64,000 bases of DNA from JBGPYB01 sp041493035 (GCA_041493035.1 JBGPYB010000001.1:1-64000), one strand, 5' to 3'. Positions 1-8,695 are shown, counted from the stretch's first letter. Numbers and translations are program-made. The notes: generated from the letters alone by a model not told the origin.

Positions 1-7
1 CCGCGTT

Positions 8-223
8 CTAGGCGGCCGCGGTCTTGCGCTGAGGTGTGGGCTTCGAAACCTTCCCCGAGCGCAGGCAGCGAGTGCAGACCTTGACTCGCTTCTGGACACC
101 ATTCAGGAGCGCTCGCACCCGTTGCAGGTTCGGATTGAAGCGCCGGTGCGTCACGTTGTGGGCATGGCTCACGCTGTTGCCGTACTGGGGTCCCTTGCCA
201 CAGATGTCGCATCTCTGAGCCAT
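8..223 (-). CDS. rpmB: 50S ribosomal protein L28
   Basis: This 71-residue protein is a structural component of the large ribosomal subunit. The N-terminus [10 protein letters not shown], the segment around [13 protein letters not shown] and the C-terminal CTRC are typical of L28. Two CxxC pairs (C5/C8 and C50/C53) make it the zinc-binding C+ form, and the length is normal. The gene sits alone on the minus strand at the window edge and diverges from the MglA-type gene. Everything downstream of it lies outside the window. Confidence 0.97.
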   Translation of the reverse strand: MAQRCDICGKGPQYGNSVSHAHNVTHRRFNPNLQRVRALLNGVQKRVKVCTRCLRSGKVSKPTPQRKTAAA

Positions 224-310
224 CGTCTCCTCCGATCACGGGGCCCGACCCGGCCCTCACGCGAAACCCCAATTATAACCGCACGTTCGGAGGCGTCAAG
301 GCAGCCGTCG

Positions 311-340
311 TTGTAGCCCCCTGCGACCCCGTGCTATAGT
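311..340 (+). promoter_or_regulatory. Candidate sigma-70 promoter for the MglA-type gene
   Basis: A TTGTAG box at 311-316 and a TATAGT box at 335-340 are separated by 18 nt. They lie about 45 nt upstream of the start codon at 385, in the rpmB divergent region. The -10 match is good and the -35 match moderate. This is read by eye only; no start site has been mapped. Confidence 0.4.
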
Positions 341-384
341 CCTCGCCGGCCCGCGAAGCGAGGAGATCTGCACACCCTTAGTCT

Positions 385-1944
385 ATGGTCCAGTTCAACT
401 TCAGCGAACGGACCATCAAGGCCAAGGTGGTCTACTACGGCCCGGCGCAGTCCGGCAAGACCACAAACCTCGAGCAGATCCATCGGCTCACGGATCCGGC
501 CGCAAATAACCGCCTGATCTCACTGAACACCGCCCAGGATCGGACCCTCTTCTTCGACCTTCTCCCCTTCAGCCTCGGTGCCGTTTCCGGCTACGACTTC
601 AAAGTACAGCTCTACACGGTTCCGGGCCAGGTCCAGTACAACGCGACGAGGCGCGTGGTCCTGGCGGGAGCCGACGCCGTCGTCTTCGTGGCCGATTCGC
701 GCAAGGCCAACTTCAAGGAAAACCAGGCGGCCTTCGAGAACATGAAGGTCAATCTCCTGGCCAACCGTCTCGTTCCCGAGAAGGTGCCCCTGGTTCTTCA
801 ATACAACAAGCGCGATCTTCCCGACCTGCAGGCCGAGAGCGAGATGAGCCGAACGCTCAATCCTTGGGGTCGGCGAGTCTTCCCCGCCGTTGCGGCGCAG
901 GGACAGGGAGTCCTGGAGACGTTCGTCGCGGTGGTCCAGGAGATGTTGGCGGCCATCGCCGTCAAGTACAACCTGAAGGAGAAGGGCCTCGATCCGGCGA
1001 GCGTGCCCGAGGTGGTGGCTCAGGCTTTTTCAAGCCTGCTGAAGGAATCGGCGGCGGCGGCTCCGCCTCCGACCGGCGAGCCGCTCCCCAACCGCATCAT
1101 CCTGTCCCAGGCCACGAACGCCGATCACGGAGCGCCGCTCCAGGCCACACCCGAGACGGGACTCGTCTCTGAGGAGCTGCTCCATCGAGCCATAAGGTCC
1201 AACGTCGAGTTGGCGGAGGCTCTCGCCAATCTGGTCCACGACATGAACCTCGGCCTCGGCTCCATCCAGTCCCACGCCGAGCTGCTCAAGGTCTACCGGG
1301 AGGACGCGCGGGAGAAACGGCAAGCCGCCATCACCGCGATCCAGGAGGAGGCCGGTCGCCTCCGAAAGATCATCCAGGGTCTGGGCCAGGCCGGGGAGTC
1401 GGCTGCGCCCGCTGCCGCCAAGCCGGCCGTCGCCCCGCCTGTCCCAGCGGCGCGCCCCGCCGCTCCACCCTCCCCCCCGCCTCAGCCAGACGGTCGCGGT
1501 GGGCTCGACGCTCTCCTGCTCGAGGCGGTCGCGTCGGCTCGTCCGACGACCGAGGCCCGTAAGGTGTCCGTCGAGCTTCGCATTCCGCCGGGAGCCGAGC
1601 CGCCGCGAGGTCCCGCCCAGAGCGTCCAGCGCGCCGTCGTGGCCCTACTCGATGGCGTGTCTCTCGTCTCGCCTTCGGGGTCGACCGCGCTTCTCCGTTC
1701 CGAGAAGAAGCCCGTTCTCCTTCGCGGCAAGGACGGCCAGCAGGTCAAGCGGGACTTCCTGATGCTTGCCGTCACCCACGGCGGTGATCTCACCGCTGAG
1801 GACCAGCAGCGCATTCTCCAGGGCGGGGACAAGGGCCCGCTCGGCGACGCCTGCCGTCTCGTCCGCGAGATGGGGGGTTTCGTGCGGTTCGCACCTCTTC
1901 CCGGGGGCGGTCTGGAGACGCGTCTCTTCCTTCCAGCGGCGTGA
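385..1944 (+). CDS. MglA-type small GTPase fused to histidine-kinase-like domains
   Basis: This 519-residue fusion starts with an MglA/Ras-like GTPase (about residues 1-195). The P-loop GPAQSGKTT is at 19-27, the MglA-typical TVPGQ switch (no Asp in the usual DxxG position) at 78-82, and the NKRD base-recognition motif at 141-144. MglA GTPases set polarity and drive motility. After a linker, residues about 265-335 form a helical DHp-like segment with the H-box LVHDMNLGLGSIQ (His285). A Pro/Ala-rich linker (about 341-370) follows. The C-terminal part resembles an ATPase domain of histidine kinases: LVREMGGFVRF and GGGLETRLFLP look like the last helix and strand. I do not see convincing N or G1 boxes, so kinase activity is doubtful. 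The next gene, fadL-like, begins 82 nt downstream and may have its own promoter. Confidence 0.85.
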   Translation: MVQFNFSERTIKAKVVYYGPAQSGKTTNLEQIHRLTDPAANNRLISLNTAQDRTLFFDLLPFSLGAVSGYDFKVQLYTVPGQVQYNATRRVVLAGADAVVFVADSRKANFKENQAAFENMKVNLLANRLVPEKVPLVLQYNKRDLPDLQAESEMSRTLNPWGRRVFPAVAAQGQGVLETFVAVVQEMLAAIAVKYNLKEKGLDPASVPEVVAQAFSSLLKESAAAAPPPTGEPLPNRIILSQATNADHGAPLQATPETGLVSEELLHRAIRSNVELAEALANLVHDMNLGLGSIQSHAELLKVYREDAREKRQAAITAIQEEAGRLRKIIQGLGQAGESAAPAAAKPAVAPPVPAARPAAPPSPPPQPDGRGGLDALLLEAVASARPTTEARKVSVELRIPPGAEPPRGPAQSVQRAVVALLDGVSLVSPSGSTALLRSEKKPVLLRGKDGQQVKRDFLMLAVTHGGDLTAEDQQRILQGGDKGPLGDACRLVREMGGFVRFAPLPGGGLETRLFLPAA

Positions 1945-1953
1945 GACGGAGCA

Positions 1954-1984
1954 TTGACAGTCGTGCGACTGCAACGGTAGCATC
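1954..1984 (+). promoter_or_regulatory. Candidate promoter upstream of the FadL-like gene
   Basis: A perfect TTGACA is at 1954-1959. A weak -10 candidate (GGTAGC at 1977-1982, or TAGCAT at 1979-1984) lies 17-19 nt further on. A strong AGGAGG ribosome site follows just before the ATG at 2027. The -35 box is the main support. Confidence 0.35.
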
Positions 1985-2026
1985 ACGCGGCCGCTCGGGA
2001 CCAATGCTTCGCATCAGGAGGTAACC

Positions 2027-3325
2027 ATGTTCTCCCGCTCCAGAAGGAGCGTCAGCCTCGCCACCCTGGCGGCCCTCGGCCTCGCTTTGGTACCCTCCCC
2101 TGCGAGGGCAGCGGGTTTTGCGCTGTTCGAGCAAGGCGCCCGCGGAATGGGCTTCGCCGGGGCCTACACGGCCCAGGCCTCCGACCCCTCGGCCATCTTC
2201 CACAACGCCGCAGGTATCGCCTTCCTCAAAGGGAAGCAGATCTACATCGGCGGCACCCTCATTGCCCCATCCACCGACTTCACGGGGGCCGCTCCCTTCC
2301 CGGGAGCCGGCCAGCTCGAGACGATGAACGTCGGCATCACTCCTACGCCCGCGATCTACTACACGCAACAGCTCAGCAACCGCCTGGTCGCGGGCGTCGG
2401 CCTGAACACCCCCTTCGGTCTCAAGACCGAATGGGACAGCCCCGGGACGTTCACGGGGCGCTTTCTCTCGAAGAAAGCCGAGCTCAAGGGCTTCTCCCTG
2501 AACCCGACGATCGGCTACAAGCTGGCCGACCGCCTTTCCGTCGGCTTCGGCCTGGACATTCGCATCTCTTCGGTCACCCTCGACCGGAACGTCCCTGCCG
2601 TCAATCCCTTCACCCAGACCGTCGTGGACGTGGCGAGTGTCGAGCTCAAGGGCAACACGGCGAAGGATCTTGGCTGGAACCTGGGGGCCCTCGCAAAGCC
2701 CACGGAGAGCCTCTCGATCGGCGTCTCCTACCGCCACAGCGTCAAGCAGGATTACACGGGGTCCGCCGACTTCACACGGCTGGAGACGGGCAACAGCCAA
2801 CTCGATACGCTGATCGCCGTCCGTGTTCCGGCGGGCTCGCTTGCCGCCAGCACCTCGGTCGAATACCCCTCGATCCTTTCTCTCGGCGTCGCGTACTCCT
2901 GGAACGATTGGACCGTGGAGGGCGACGTCAACTTCTACAAATGGTCGACCTTCGGGTCGCTCCCCATCGTCATCGAGGGACGGTCCGACTTGTCCTCGAT
3001 CGTTGCGGAGAATTTCCAGGACTCCCGTCAGTATCGCTTTGGCGTCGAGCGCCAACTGGGCGACACCTGGGCGGTTCGTGGGGGGTACTTCCACGACGTG
3101 AGCCCTTCTCCACCCGAGTCCGTGTCCCCGCTCCTGCCCGACGCCGCGCGAAACGGCTTCTGTCTCGGTGGCTCATGGAAGCAAGGGCATCTACGCCTCG
3201 ACGGTGGCGCCTGGTACGTGAAGCTCAAGGATCGCTCCACCGAAGGCGTCGAGCGGGACAACTACAACGGCACTTACTCGGGGAAGGCCCTCACGCTGGG
3301 GCTCTCCCTCGGGTATAGTTTCTGA
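2027..3325 (+). CDS. OmpP1/FadL/TodX-family outer membrane transport protein
   Basis: This 432-residue outer-membrane beta-barrel of the long-chain fatty acid / hydrophobic compound transporter family starts with a signal peptide ending near ARAAG (about residue 28). The mature N-terminal hatch reads GFALFEQGARGMGFAGAYTA followed by DPSAIFHNAAGIA, the family signature. The C-terminus ends in an aromatic (YSF), as outer-membrane barrels do. Length matches the family (about 420-450). A strong AGGAGG precedes the ATG. It is followed after 8 nt by a secreted GDSL hydrolase, so the pair probably releases and takes up acyl chains. The exact substrate cannot be read from sequence. Confidence 0.9.
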   Translation: MFSRSRRSVSLATLAALGLALVPSPARAAGFALFEQGARGMGFAGAYTAQASDPSAIFHNAAGIAFLKGKQIYIGGTLIAPSTDFTGAAPFPGAGQLETMNVGITPTPAIYYTQQLSNRLVAGVGLNTPFGLKTEWDSPGTFTGRFLSKKAELKGFSLNPTIGYKLADRLSVGFGLDIRISSVTLDRNVPAVNPFTQTVVDVASVELKGNTAKDLGWNLGALAKPTESLSIGVSYRHSVKQDYTGSADFTRLETGNSQLDTLIAVRVPAGSLAASTSVEYPSILSLGVAYSWNDWTVEGDVNFYKWSTFGSLPIVIEGRSDLSSIVAENFQDSRQYRFGVERQLGDTWAVRGGYFHDVSPSPPESVSPLLPDAARNGFCLGGSWKQGHLRLDGGAWYVKLKDRSTEGVERDNYNGTYSGKALTLGLSLGYSF

Positions 3326-3333
3326 AGGGGGGG

Positions 3334-4611
3334 ATGACGATGCGCCACCGCTTCACGTTGGCTCTCGCGGCCTTCGCTCTCGTCCTCGGATCGTCCCCGG
3401 CACGGGCCCAGGGCAGCTTCGACGTCTACGTAGCTTTCGGGGATAGCCTCACAGCCGGCTTCTCCTCGGGATCTCTCGTCGAGACCCATCAGAAGAATTC
3501 CTACCCCGCGCTCATCGCCCTCGCGGCCGCGACGAAGGATTTCCAGCAGCCCACGATTTCCGAACCCGGCATTCCCGCAGAGCTGGCCCTGGTCAGTCTC
3601 ACGCCCGGACCGATCGTGGCGCCGAAGTCCTCGGCGCACGGCTCGCCGACCAACCTGCAATTGCCGCGACCCTACAACAACCTCGGCGTCCCCGGCGCCG
3701 ACAGCCTGGATATCCTGAGCACCGTCACCGACGGCGGCGGCTTCCACGATCTGATCCTGCGAGGCAAGGGGACGGCCCTCAAAGAAGGCGCGGCCCTTCA
3801 TCCGACGTTCATCACGCTCTGGATCGGCAACAACGATGTGCTCGGTGCGGCCACGCAGGGCCGGGCCATCGAAGGCCTGACCCTGACGTCGGTCGCGAAG
3901 TTCCGGGCGCGATACAGCGCCGTCGTCGACGCCGTGAAGGCGACGGGGGCCAAAGTCGTCGCCGCGAACATCCCCGACGTCGATACGATCCCCTTCGTGA
4001 GCACGATCCCTCCCGTCGTCGTCGATCCGGTGAGTCACGCGCCGGTGTTAGTCAGCGGACAGCCTGTGCCCCTGATCGGTCCGAGTGGGAGCCTGGCGTC
4101 CAATGCCCACGTTCTCCTATCCGCGTCTTCGCTCCTCGCTCAAGGGATCGGCATTCCGAAGGCGCTGGGTGGGCAGGGAACGCCGCTGCCCGACGCCGTC
4201 ATCCTCGACGCCGACGAGGTCGGTTCGATCCGCGATCACGTCGCGGGCTACAACCTGGCCATCGGGGACCTCTGTTCGGCGGCGGGGATCCCGGTTCTGG
4301 ACGTGAACGGCCTCCTGCGGGACCTGGCGACTCGCGGCCGGAACGTGGGTGGCGTGACCCTCAACAGTGACTACCTCACTGGCGGGATCTTCAGCTACGA
4401 CGGCATCCACCCTTCGGACTTGGGCTACGCGGTGCTCGCCAATGAGTGGATCGCGAAGATCAACGAAGGAGGGGCGAGTCTTCCGGTCGTGGATCTTGCT
4501 CCCTTCCTGGGGGTAGGGCAAGCCTCCCGGCGACGGACCGGCCCTGTCGAGTTCACTGAAGAGGCGTACCAGAACCTTCTGATGGTCTTCCCGCCTCTGG
4601 ACCGCAGGTAG
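3334..4611 (+). CDS. Secreted SGNH/GDSL-family lipase or esterase
   Basis: This 425-residue exported acyl hydrolase has a signal peptide ending near ARAQG (residues 1-27). Block I is FGDSLTAGF with nucleophile Ser38, block III is the GNND motif near residue 165, and block V is DGIHPSDLGYA near residue 356, providing the Asp/His of the triad. The start ATG at 3334 follows a G-rich ribosome site, with a second in-frame ATG at 3340. The gene lies 8 nt behind the FadL-like gene in the same orientation. Family members cleave ester bonds in lipids or acylated sugars. Coupling to FadL suggests a lipid substrate, which is inference. Confidence 0.9.
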   Translation: MTMRHRFTLALAAFALVLGSSPARAQGSFDVYVAFGDSLTAGFSSGSLVETHQKNSYPALIALAAATKDFQQPTISEPGIPAELALVSLTPGPIVAPKSSAHGSPTNLQLPRPYNNLGVPGADSLDILSTVTDGGGFHDLILRGKGTALKEGAALHPTFITLWIGNNDVLGAATQGRAIEGLTLTSVAKFRARYSAVVDAVKATGAKVVAANIPDVDTIPFVSTIPPVVVDPVSHAPVLVSGQPVPLIGPSGSLASNAHVLLSASSLLAQGIGIPKALGGQGTPLPDAVILDADEVGSIRDHVAGYNLAIGDLCSAAGIPVLDVNGLLRDLATRGRNVGGVTLNSDYLTGGIFSYDGIHPSDLGYAVLANEWIAKINEGGASLPVVDLAPFLGVGQASRRRTGPVEFTEEAYQNLLMVFPPLDRR

Positions 4612-4650
4612 AGGCGGCGGCCCAATCGTCTCTGGTCCGACCCCGAGCGG

Positions 4651-5001
4651 TCAGCCCTGGGCGCCGACGCCGGCGCCGATGTGACGATCGGCGAGACGGG
4701 CCAACTCCTGCTTCGGGAGCGCTCCGACGCGTTGCTCCACCACCTGGCCCCCTTTGAAGACCAGCAGGGACGGGATCGAGCGAATGTCGTAGCGCCCCGC
4801 GATCTCCGGGCTCTCGTCGACGTCCAGCTTTCCCACCCGGACACGACCGGCGTACTCCTCGGCCAGCGCGTCGACCAGCGGCGCGATCATCCGGCAGGGC
4901 GCGCACCACTCGGCCCAGAAATCGACGATGACAGGCTCCTTCGACTGGAGGACCTCCTTGTCCCAGTTTGCGGTGTGGAGGACAACGATCTTGTCGTTCA
5001 A
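4651..5001 (-). CDS. trxA: Thioredoxin
   Basis: This 116-residue cytoplasmic thiol-disulfide oxidoreductase has the canonical WCAPC active site (Cys33, Cys36) and the cis-proline loop SIPSLLVF (Pro77). No signal peptide is present. The start is TTG at 5001, supported by GGAGG nine bases upstream. A late ATG would remove the first strand. It is 20 nt downstream of the YtxJ-like gene, so the two form a redox pair under one promoter. The C-terminal tail ([10 protein letters not shown]) is slightly longer than in the classical 105-110 residue protein. Confidence 0.95.
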   Translation of the reverse strand: MNDKIVVLHTANWDKEVLQSKEPVIVDFWAEWCAPCRMIAPLVDALAEEYAGRVRVGKLDVDESPEIAGRYDIRSIPSLLVFKGGQVVEQRVGALPKQELARLADRHIGAGVGAQG

Positions 5002-5021
5002 AACAGCACCTCCCTGGTGCT

Positions 5022-5375
5022 TCAGGCGGTCGCGAAATGCTCTTGCAGCCCCTCTGTGAGGGCCTCGCCCGTGATGTCCCAGTTGTCCCGATCGAAGACG
5101 GGCCTTCCGTCGCGGAACAGGATGATCTGAGGCGATTCGTGGGCGATCCCCGTCATCTCCGCCACCCGGTTGCTGGCCGCTCGCGCTTCGACGACGCGGA
5201 TGATCCCCAGGCGAAGATCCTCACGCAACTCGAGATGCGTCTGCACGTGCTGGAACGTCTCCTGGGTCTTGTGGCAGGTCCCCGCTTTGAAGACCGCCGC
5301 GGCGGGATTCTCCCGAACGAACGCGTCGACCTCCTCGGCTGTGGTCAGGAAGCTGATCCGATCCTTGAGCGTCAC
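5022..5375 (-). CDS. ytxJ: YtxJ-like single-cysteine thioredoxin-fold protein (bacillithiol-system family)
   Basis: This 117-residue monothiol thioredoxin-fold protein has its active-site segment at [10 protein letters not shown] (Cys34), where YtxJ proteins usually have TCPIS. It also shows a [10 protein letters not shown] cis-Pro segment near residue 83 and a [10 protein letters not shown] tail. YtxJ is proposed to remove bacillithiol from protein mixed disulfides, which would mean this organism makes bacillithiol or a related thiol. No bacillithiol synthesis genes are in the window. It is the first gene of a pair with thioredoxin. The family call is by motif and length; the change after the Cys leaves some doubt about substrate. 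Confidence 0.8.
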   Translation of the reverse strand: MTLKDRISFLTTAEEVDAFVRENPAAAVFKAGTCHKTQETFQHVQTHLELREDLRLGIIRVVEARAASNRVAEMTGIAHESPQIILFRDGRPVFDRDNWDITGEALTEGLQEHFATA

Positions 5376-5423
5376 TTCACCTTCTCCTTCTGACCTCTCG
5401 ATTCTACACCCCCAGGGGTGCTC

Positions 5424-5771
5424 CTACTTCTTGTCGAGGCCGAAGAGGGCGTGGAGCGCCCAGTTCACGACGCCCACCACCAGCCCCCCGAGGACCGCGG
5501 CCAGGAAGCCGGCCACGTGGTAGCCGGGGATGAAGAGCGACGCCATCCAGAGCAAGAGCCCGTTGAGCAGGAAATAGAAGACGCCCAGGGTCAGGATCAG
5601 CGCCGGCAGGGAGAGGAAGAATGCGATCGGCCGGACCACCGCGTTGAAGAGGCCGAAGATGGCTCCCGCCACGGCGAGCGCCAGCCAGCCGCCCGTGAAG
5701 GTGATGCCCGGCACGACGGTCGTTGCCAGAAGTGCTACGGCGTTGGCGACGATGGCGGCGATCAGTCTCAT
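5424..5771 (-). CDS. Small membrane protein, phage-holin-family IV / DUF360-like
   Basis: This 115-residue integral membrane protein has four hydrophobic segments. Features such as FGLFNAVVRPIAFFLSLPALILTLGVF and GYHVAGFLAAVLGGLVVGVVNW (positions about 39-105) match the widespread bacterial family called mycobacterial 4TMS or phage holin family IV. Its function is unknown and it is not a phage remnant here. The ATG at 5771 was chosen because it begins the first hydrophobic helix and overlaps the stop of the upstream gene by 4 nt (ATGA). This implies translational coupling with the DUF4412-like gene. Confidence 0.85.
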   Translation of the reverse strand: MRLIAAIVANAVALLATTVVPGITFTGGWLALAVAGAIFGLFNAVVRPIAFFLSLPALILTLGVFYFLLNGLLLWMASLFIPGYHVAGFLAAVLGGLVVGVVNWALHALFGLDKK

Positions 5772-6487
5772 GGCTTTCTCTCCTCCTGTTCGTCCTGCTC
5801 CTCGCTGACGATCTTGTACTCGGGTGGGGGCTCGAAGAGGGACCCGGGCTGGGGTCCGGTCGCCACCCGGGTCACCGTGGCGCGGGTCTCGTGGACCTCT
5901 CCCAAGACCGTCACCTGCGAACGCGTTTCCATGGGGAATCCGGGGAGCTTCCGCACCTCGGCGATCAGCCCGCCCAACGCCTGGGTGGCCCCGGACCACT
6001 CCAGGAAATCGGCGAAGGCTTCGATTCCGACGGGAAGGGCACGAGTCACATAGAGGTCCATGACTGTCGATCCCGCGGTGATCCGAAACCCTTCGCAGGG
6101 GAACCCCGCGATGGTCCGCCGCGTCGTAAGGGCTCTCGTCCGAACCCGTCCTTCGTCCTCGCCCGCGCCCATCAGGTCGCCGGCCATGGACATGTCCATC
6201 TGGGACTGGGTCCGAAGGCGATCCACGTCCACGCGGACAGCCCTTCGCTGGAAAGGCTCCAGCCGATACGCTGCCGGGGGATCCAGGTGGAGGATGAACG
6301 CCGGGCCCTCCTTCTCATCTCCCGCCTCCAAGCGCATCCGTTTGCCCGAGTACCAGACCCGCGACGCCACTCCGGGGCCGGTGGGGCGCCCTGCGCTGTA
6401 GGTCACGGTCGTCTGCTCGAAGTAGAGCCCCGGGGCAGGGCCGTTGGCGAGTAGCAAGGCAGCGGCCAGCGCGCAGGCCAGGGACAT
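5768..6487 (-). CDS. Exported DUF4412-like protein
   Basis: This 239-residue protein has an N-terminal signal peptide (MSLACALAAALLLANGPAPG). The body resembles DUF4412, a LolA/LppX-like fold: a strand-rich N-terminal half with MRLEAGDEKEGPAFILHLD and YRLEP, then a segment reading IAGFPCEGFRI that matches the conserved 'I.G..c..y.v' of the family. The start ATG at 6487 has GAGGTG in front; a TTG at 6508 is less likely because it puts a polar stretch before the signal peptide. It likely acts in the periplasm on a lipid or hydrophobic ligand, which is inference. It overlaps the next gene by 4 nt and diverges from the diguanylate cyclase. Confidence 0.7.
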   Translation of the reverse strand: MSLACALAAALLLANGPAPGLYFEQTTVTYSAGRPTGPGVASRVWYSGKRMRLEAGDEKEGPAFILHLDPPAAYRLEPFQRRAVRVDVDRLRTQSQMDMSMAGDLMGAGEDEGRVRTRALTTRRTIAGFPCEGFRITAGSTVMDLYVTRALPVGIEAFADFLEWSGATQALGGLIAEVRKLPGFPMETRSQVTVLGEVHETRATVTRVATGPQPGSLFEPPPEYKIVSEEQDEQEERKP

Positions 6488-6558
6488 CGGCACCTCGAGG
6501 TTGGACAAGCGACCCTGGCTATCATATCCTCAGCCGCGGCGACCTCCCATCCCATGCG

Positions 6559-7725
6559 GTGGCTCATGTGAAGGCCCCGGACTCCGAAGTCGGATTCAAG
6601 CAATCGCTGCTCGAGTTGCTCGAGGCCAACCCTCCCCATGAGGAGAAACTTCTCGCGGAATTCGAGCGGCGCCGCGGTGACGGACCCCTCTATTCGTCCA
6701 TTCTTTACATCCTCACGCATCTCAGTTTTCCGGAAGCGGAAGCCCGCCGTCATTGGAAGCGAATCCGGTCCCATCGCGATCGCCTCAAGGAGAACCTCGG
6801 CCGGGACGTGGGGACGCGCGTCGCTCTCCTCGACTACTTCGTCAACCTGAATCGAGAGCTCAAGAACCCCAAGATCATCGAGATATCCATCTATGAGCGC
6901 ACCGAGCGGTCGGCCATCACCGACGGCTTGACGGGCCTCTACAATCACGCCTATTTCCTCCAGGCCTTGAAGCGCGAGGTCCATCGTTCGAAGCGCCACG
7001 AGCTCAAGATGTCTCTCGCGATGTTCGATCTGGACGACTTCAAGAAGCTCAACGACTCGAGAGGCCACCTGGAAGGGGACCGCGTCCTCATGAAGGCGTC
7101 GGCCCTCATAAAGGAAACCCTTCGGGAGATCGACGTGGCGGCGCGCTACGGCGGGGAGGAATTCGCGGTCATCCTGCCGGAGACTTCGGCGTCCGGTGCC
7201 TTTGTCGTCGCCGAGCGCATAAGGTTGAAGATCGCACAGCATTTCAGACGGAAGCGAGGCGGGCCCAAGGTTACGGTCTCCGGGGGCGTCGCGGCCTACC
7301 CGGAAGATGCCGAGGCAATGGATGACCTCATCCGCCGCGCGGACCAGGGGCTCTACCGTTCCAAGGCCGCGGGGAAGAACCGAATGACGTTGGCTCAAGG
7401 CGAACGTCGCCGTCACCTCCGCGTTCCCGCGAGTCATCCCATGACCCTCAAGGCTCGTGCCGGCCGAAAGGCCATCGCGCGGGCGAAGAACGTCTCTGAG
7501 GGCGGCCTTCTCGTCAGCATCCACGACTCGGTGCCGGTCGGCAGCAAGCTCAGCCTCGTCATCCGGCCCACGACCGGCCCGGCCATGGCCTTGCGGGGCG
7601 AGGTCGTGAGGGTGGACCGCACCGCGGGGCGCGAAGCTCGCTACGAGCTGGGCGTTCGCCTCGTGAGCCGGAAGGCCGACGTCCTGACCGTGCTCAGCCG
7701 CCCCGACACGTCGGCCCCGGCATAG
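6559..7725 (+). CDS. Diguanylate cyclase (GGDEF) with C-terminal PilZ domain
   Basis: This 388-residue cytoplasmic protein makes cyclic di-GMP. Residues about 1-110 are helical with no recognised sensor. The GGDEF domain (about 118-280) has DGLTGLYN at 122-129, FDLDDFKKLND, and an intact GGEEF active site at 198-202. An RxxD inhibitory site (R189, D192) lies five residues before it, so the product should feed back. A PilZ domain follows (about 283-375) with R285xxxR289 and N312xS314xxG317, the c-di-GMP binding motifs. One protein therefore makes and senses the messenger. GTG at 6559 is used; a GTG at 6568 is also possible and neither has a strong ribosome site. Confidence 0.92.
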   Translation: MAHVKAPDSEVGFKQSLLELLEANPPHEEKLLAEFERRRGDGPLYSSILYILTHLSFPEAEARRHWKRIRSHRDRLKENLGRDVGTRVALLDYFVNLNRELKNPKIIEISIYERTERSAITDGLTGLYNHAYFLQALKREVHRSKRHELKMSLAMFDLDDFKKLNDSRGHLEGDRVLMKASALIKETLREIDVAARYGGEEFAVILPETSASGAFVVAERIRLKIAQHFRRKRGGPKVTVSGGVAAYPEDAEAMDDLIRRADQGLYRSKAAGKNRMTLAQGERRRHLRVPASHPMTLKARAGRKAIARAKNVSEGGLLVSIHDSVPVGSKLSLVIRPTTGPAMALRGEVVRVDRTAGREARYELGVRLVSRKADVLTVLSRPDTSAPA

Positions 7726-7759
7726 CGTTCTTTGCCCGAGGCCGCCCCTCCCTGGCAGC

Positions 7760-8695
7760 CTAGGGCTTAGGCTCCTCGCGGGTCTGCACATACTCCCAGC
7801 CAAAACGACCCTTGATGCAGAGGTGCCCCCTGGTCACTTCATGGTCGAGAGGCGAGCTCACCTTCACGATGGAATTGTCCTGGACGTGGAGCGTGAGGGT
7901 GCAGCCGACACCACAATAGGAGCAGATCGTGTCGGTCTTCTTCTGTCGGCTCTCGTCCCAGGTGCCTGCCTGCCGCATATCGTGCTCGCTCTTGAACATG
8001 AGCGCGCCGGTGGGACAGACGCCGATGCAGTTGCCGCAGTAGACGCAGGCCGAGTCGGGGAGGGGAGCTGCGAACTCCGTCGAGATACGGGCGTCGAAGC
8101 CTCGCCACGCGACCGCTATGGCGAAGGTGTTCTGGGCGTCGACCCCGCAGGCCTCGACGCACTTGTAGCAAAGGATGCACTTCGAGTAGTCGCGAACGTA
8201 GAGGTCGTTGTCGATCTTGACGGGCTGCCGAACCGTTGCCGTTCCGCCCCGCGGCTCGTCGTGATGTCCGATCCGAGCCCGGTCCCTCGCCCCCTCCTCT
8301 GCCGGGGGTGCCGCGGGCCCGTAACGCTCCGGGCGGGCGCCGTACCGAAGCATCTGGGCCTGGGCCTCTGGCGCAGTGGTTAAATCAACCGACGATCCCA
8401 GGAACTCGAGGACCATCCGGCGGCTCAAGCGGACCCGCTCGGAGTCTGTCTTCACCTCCATGCCGGGCTCCGCGACGCGAGAGCAGGCGGGCACGAGGGT
8501 TCGGGACCCCTCGACCTCGACCACGCAAATCCGGCAGACGTTGACGGGGGTCAGGTTCTCCAGGTAGCAGAGGGTGGGGGTGTCGATGCCTTCCTGTCGG
8601 CACGCCTGGAGGAGAGTCGTCCCCTCGGGAACGGTCACGGAGCGGTCGTCGACCGAGATCTCGATGAGTCGCGCCGGCCCGGGCGCAACGCTCAT
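7760..8695 (-). CDS. Formate dehydrogenase iron-sulfur subunit: N-terminal half of a split alpha subunit
   Basis: This 311-residue electron-transfer subunit carries five predicted cluster sites. A NuoG-type [2Fe-2S] domain has C43, C54, C57 and C71. Two ferredoxin [4Fe-4S] sites have C173/176/179/183 and C217/220/223/227. A MopB N-terminal Fe4S4 motif has C258, C261, C265 and C293, ending in the segment CIKGRFGWEYV. In FdsA/FdhA-type enzymes this part is continuous with the catalytic molybdenum/tungsten domain. Here the protein stops a dozen residues later, and the catalytic part is the first gene of the operon. It overlaps the NuoEF gene by 4 nt (ATGA). Its role is to carry electrons from the active site to the flavin subunit. 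Confidence 0.9.
   Translation of the reverse strand: MSVAPGPARLIEISVDDRSVTVPEGTTLLQACRQEGIDTPTLCYLENLTPVNVCRICVVEVEGSRTLVPACSRVAEPGMEVKTDSERVRLSRRMVLEFLGSSVDLTTAPEAQAQMLRYGARPERYGPAAPPAEEGARDRARIGHHDEPRGGTATVRQPVKIDNDLYVRDYSKCILCYKCVEACGVDAQNTFAIAVAWRGFDARISTEFAAPLPDSACVYCGNCIGVCPTGALMFKSEHDMRQAGTWDESRQKKTDTICSYCGVGCTLTLHVQDNSIVKVSSPLDHEVTRGHLCIKGRFGWEYVQTREEPKP

Noticed and set aside
5424..5771. Prophage holin
   Set aside because: The family name is historical. The gene is coupled to an envelope gene, and there are no phage genes nearby.
8366..8400. tRNA-like plus-strand stretch with a D-arm-like GGCGCAGTGGTTAAATC
   Set aside because: It lies inside the coding region of the formate dehydrogenase Fe-S subunit, and no acceptor stem, anticodon or T-arm can be built around it.
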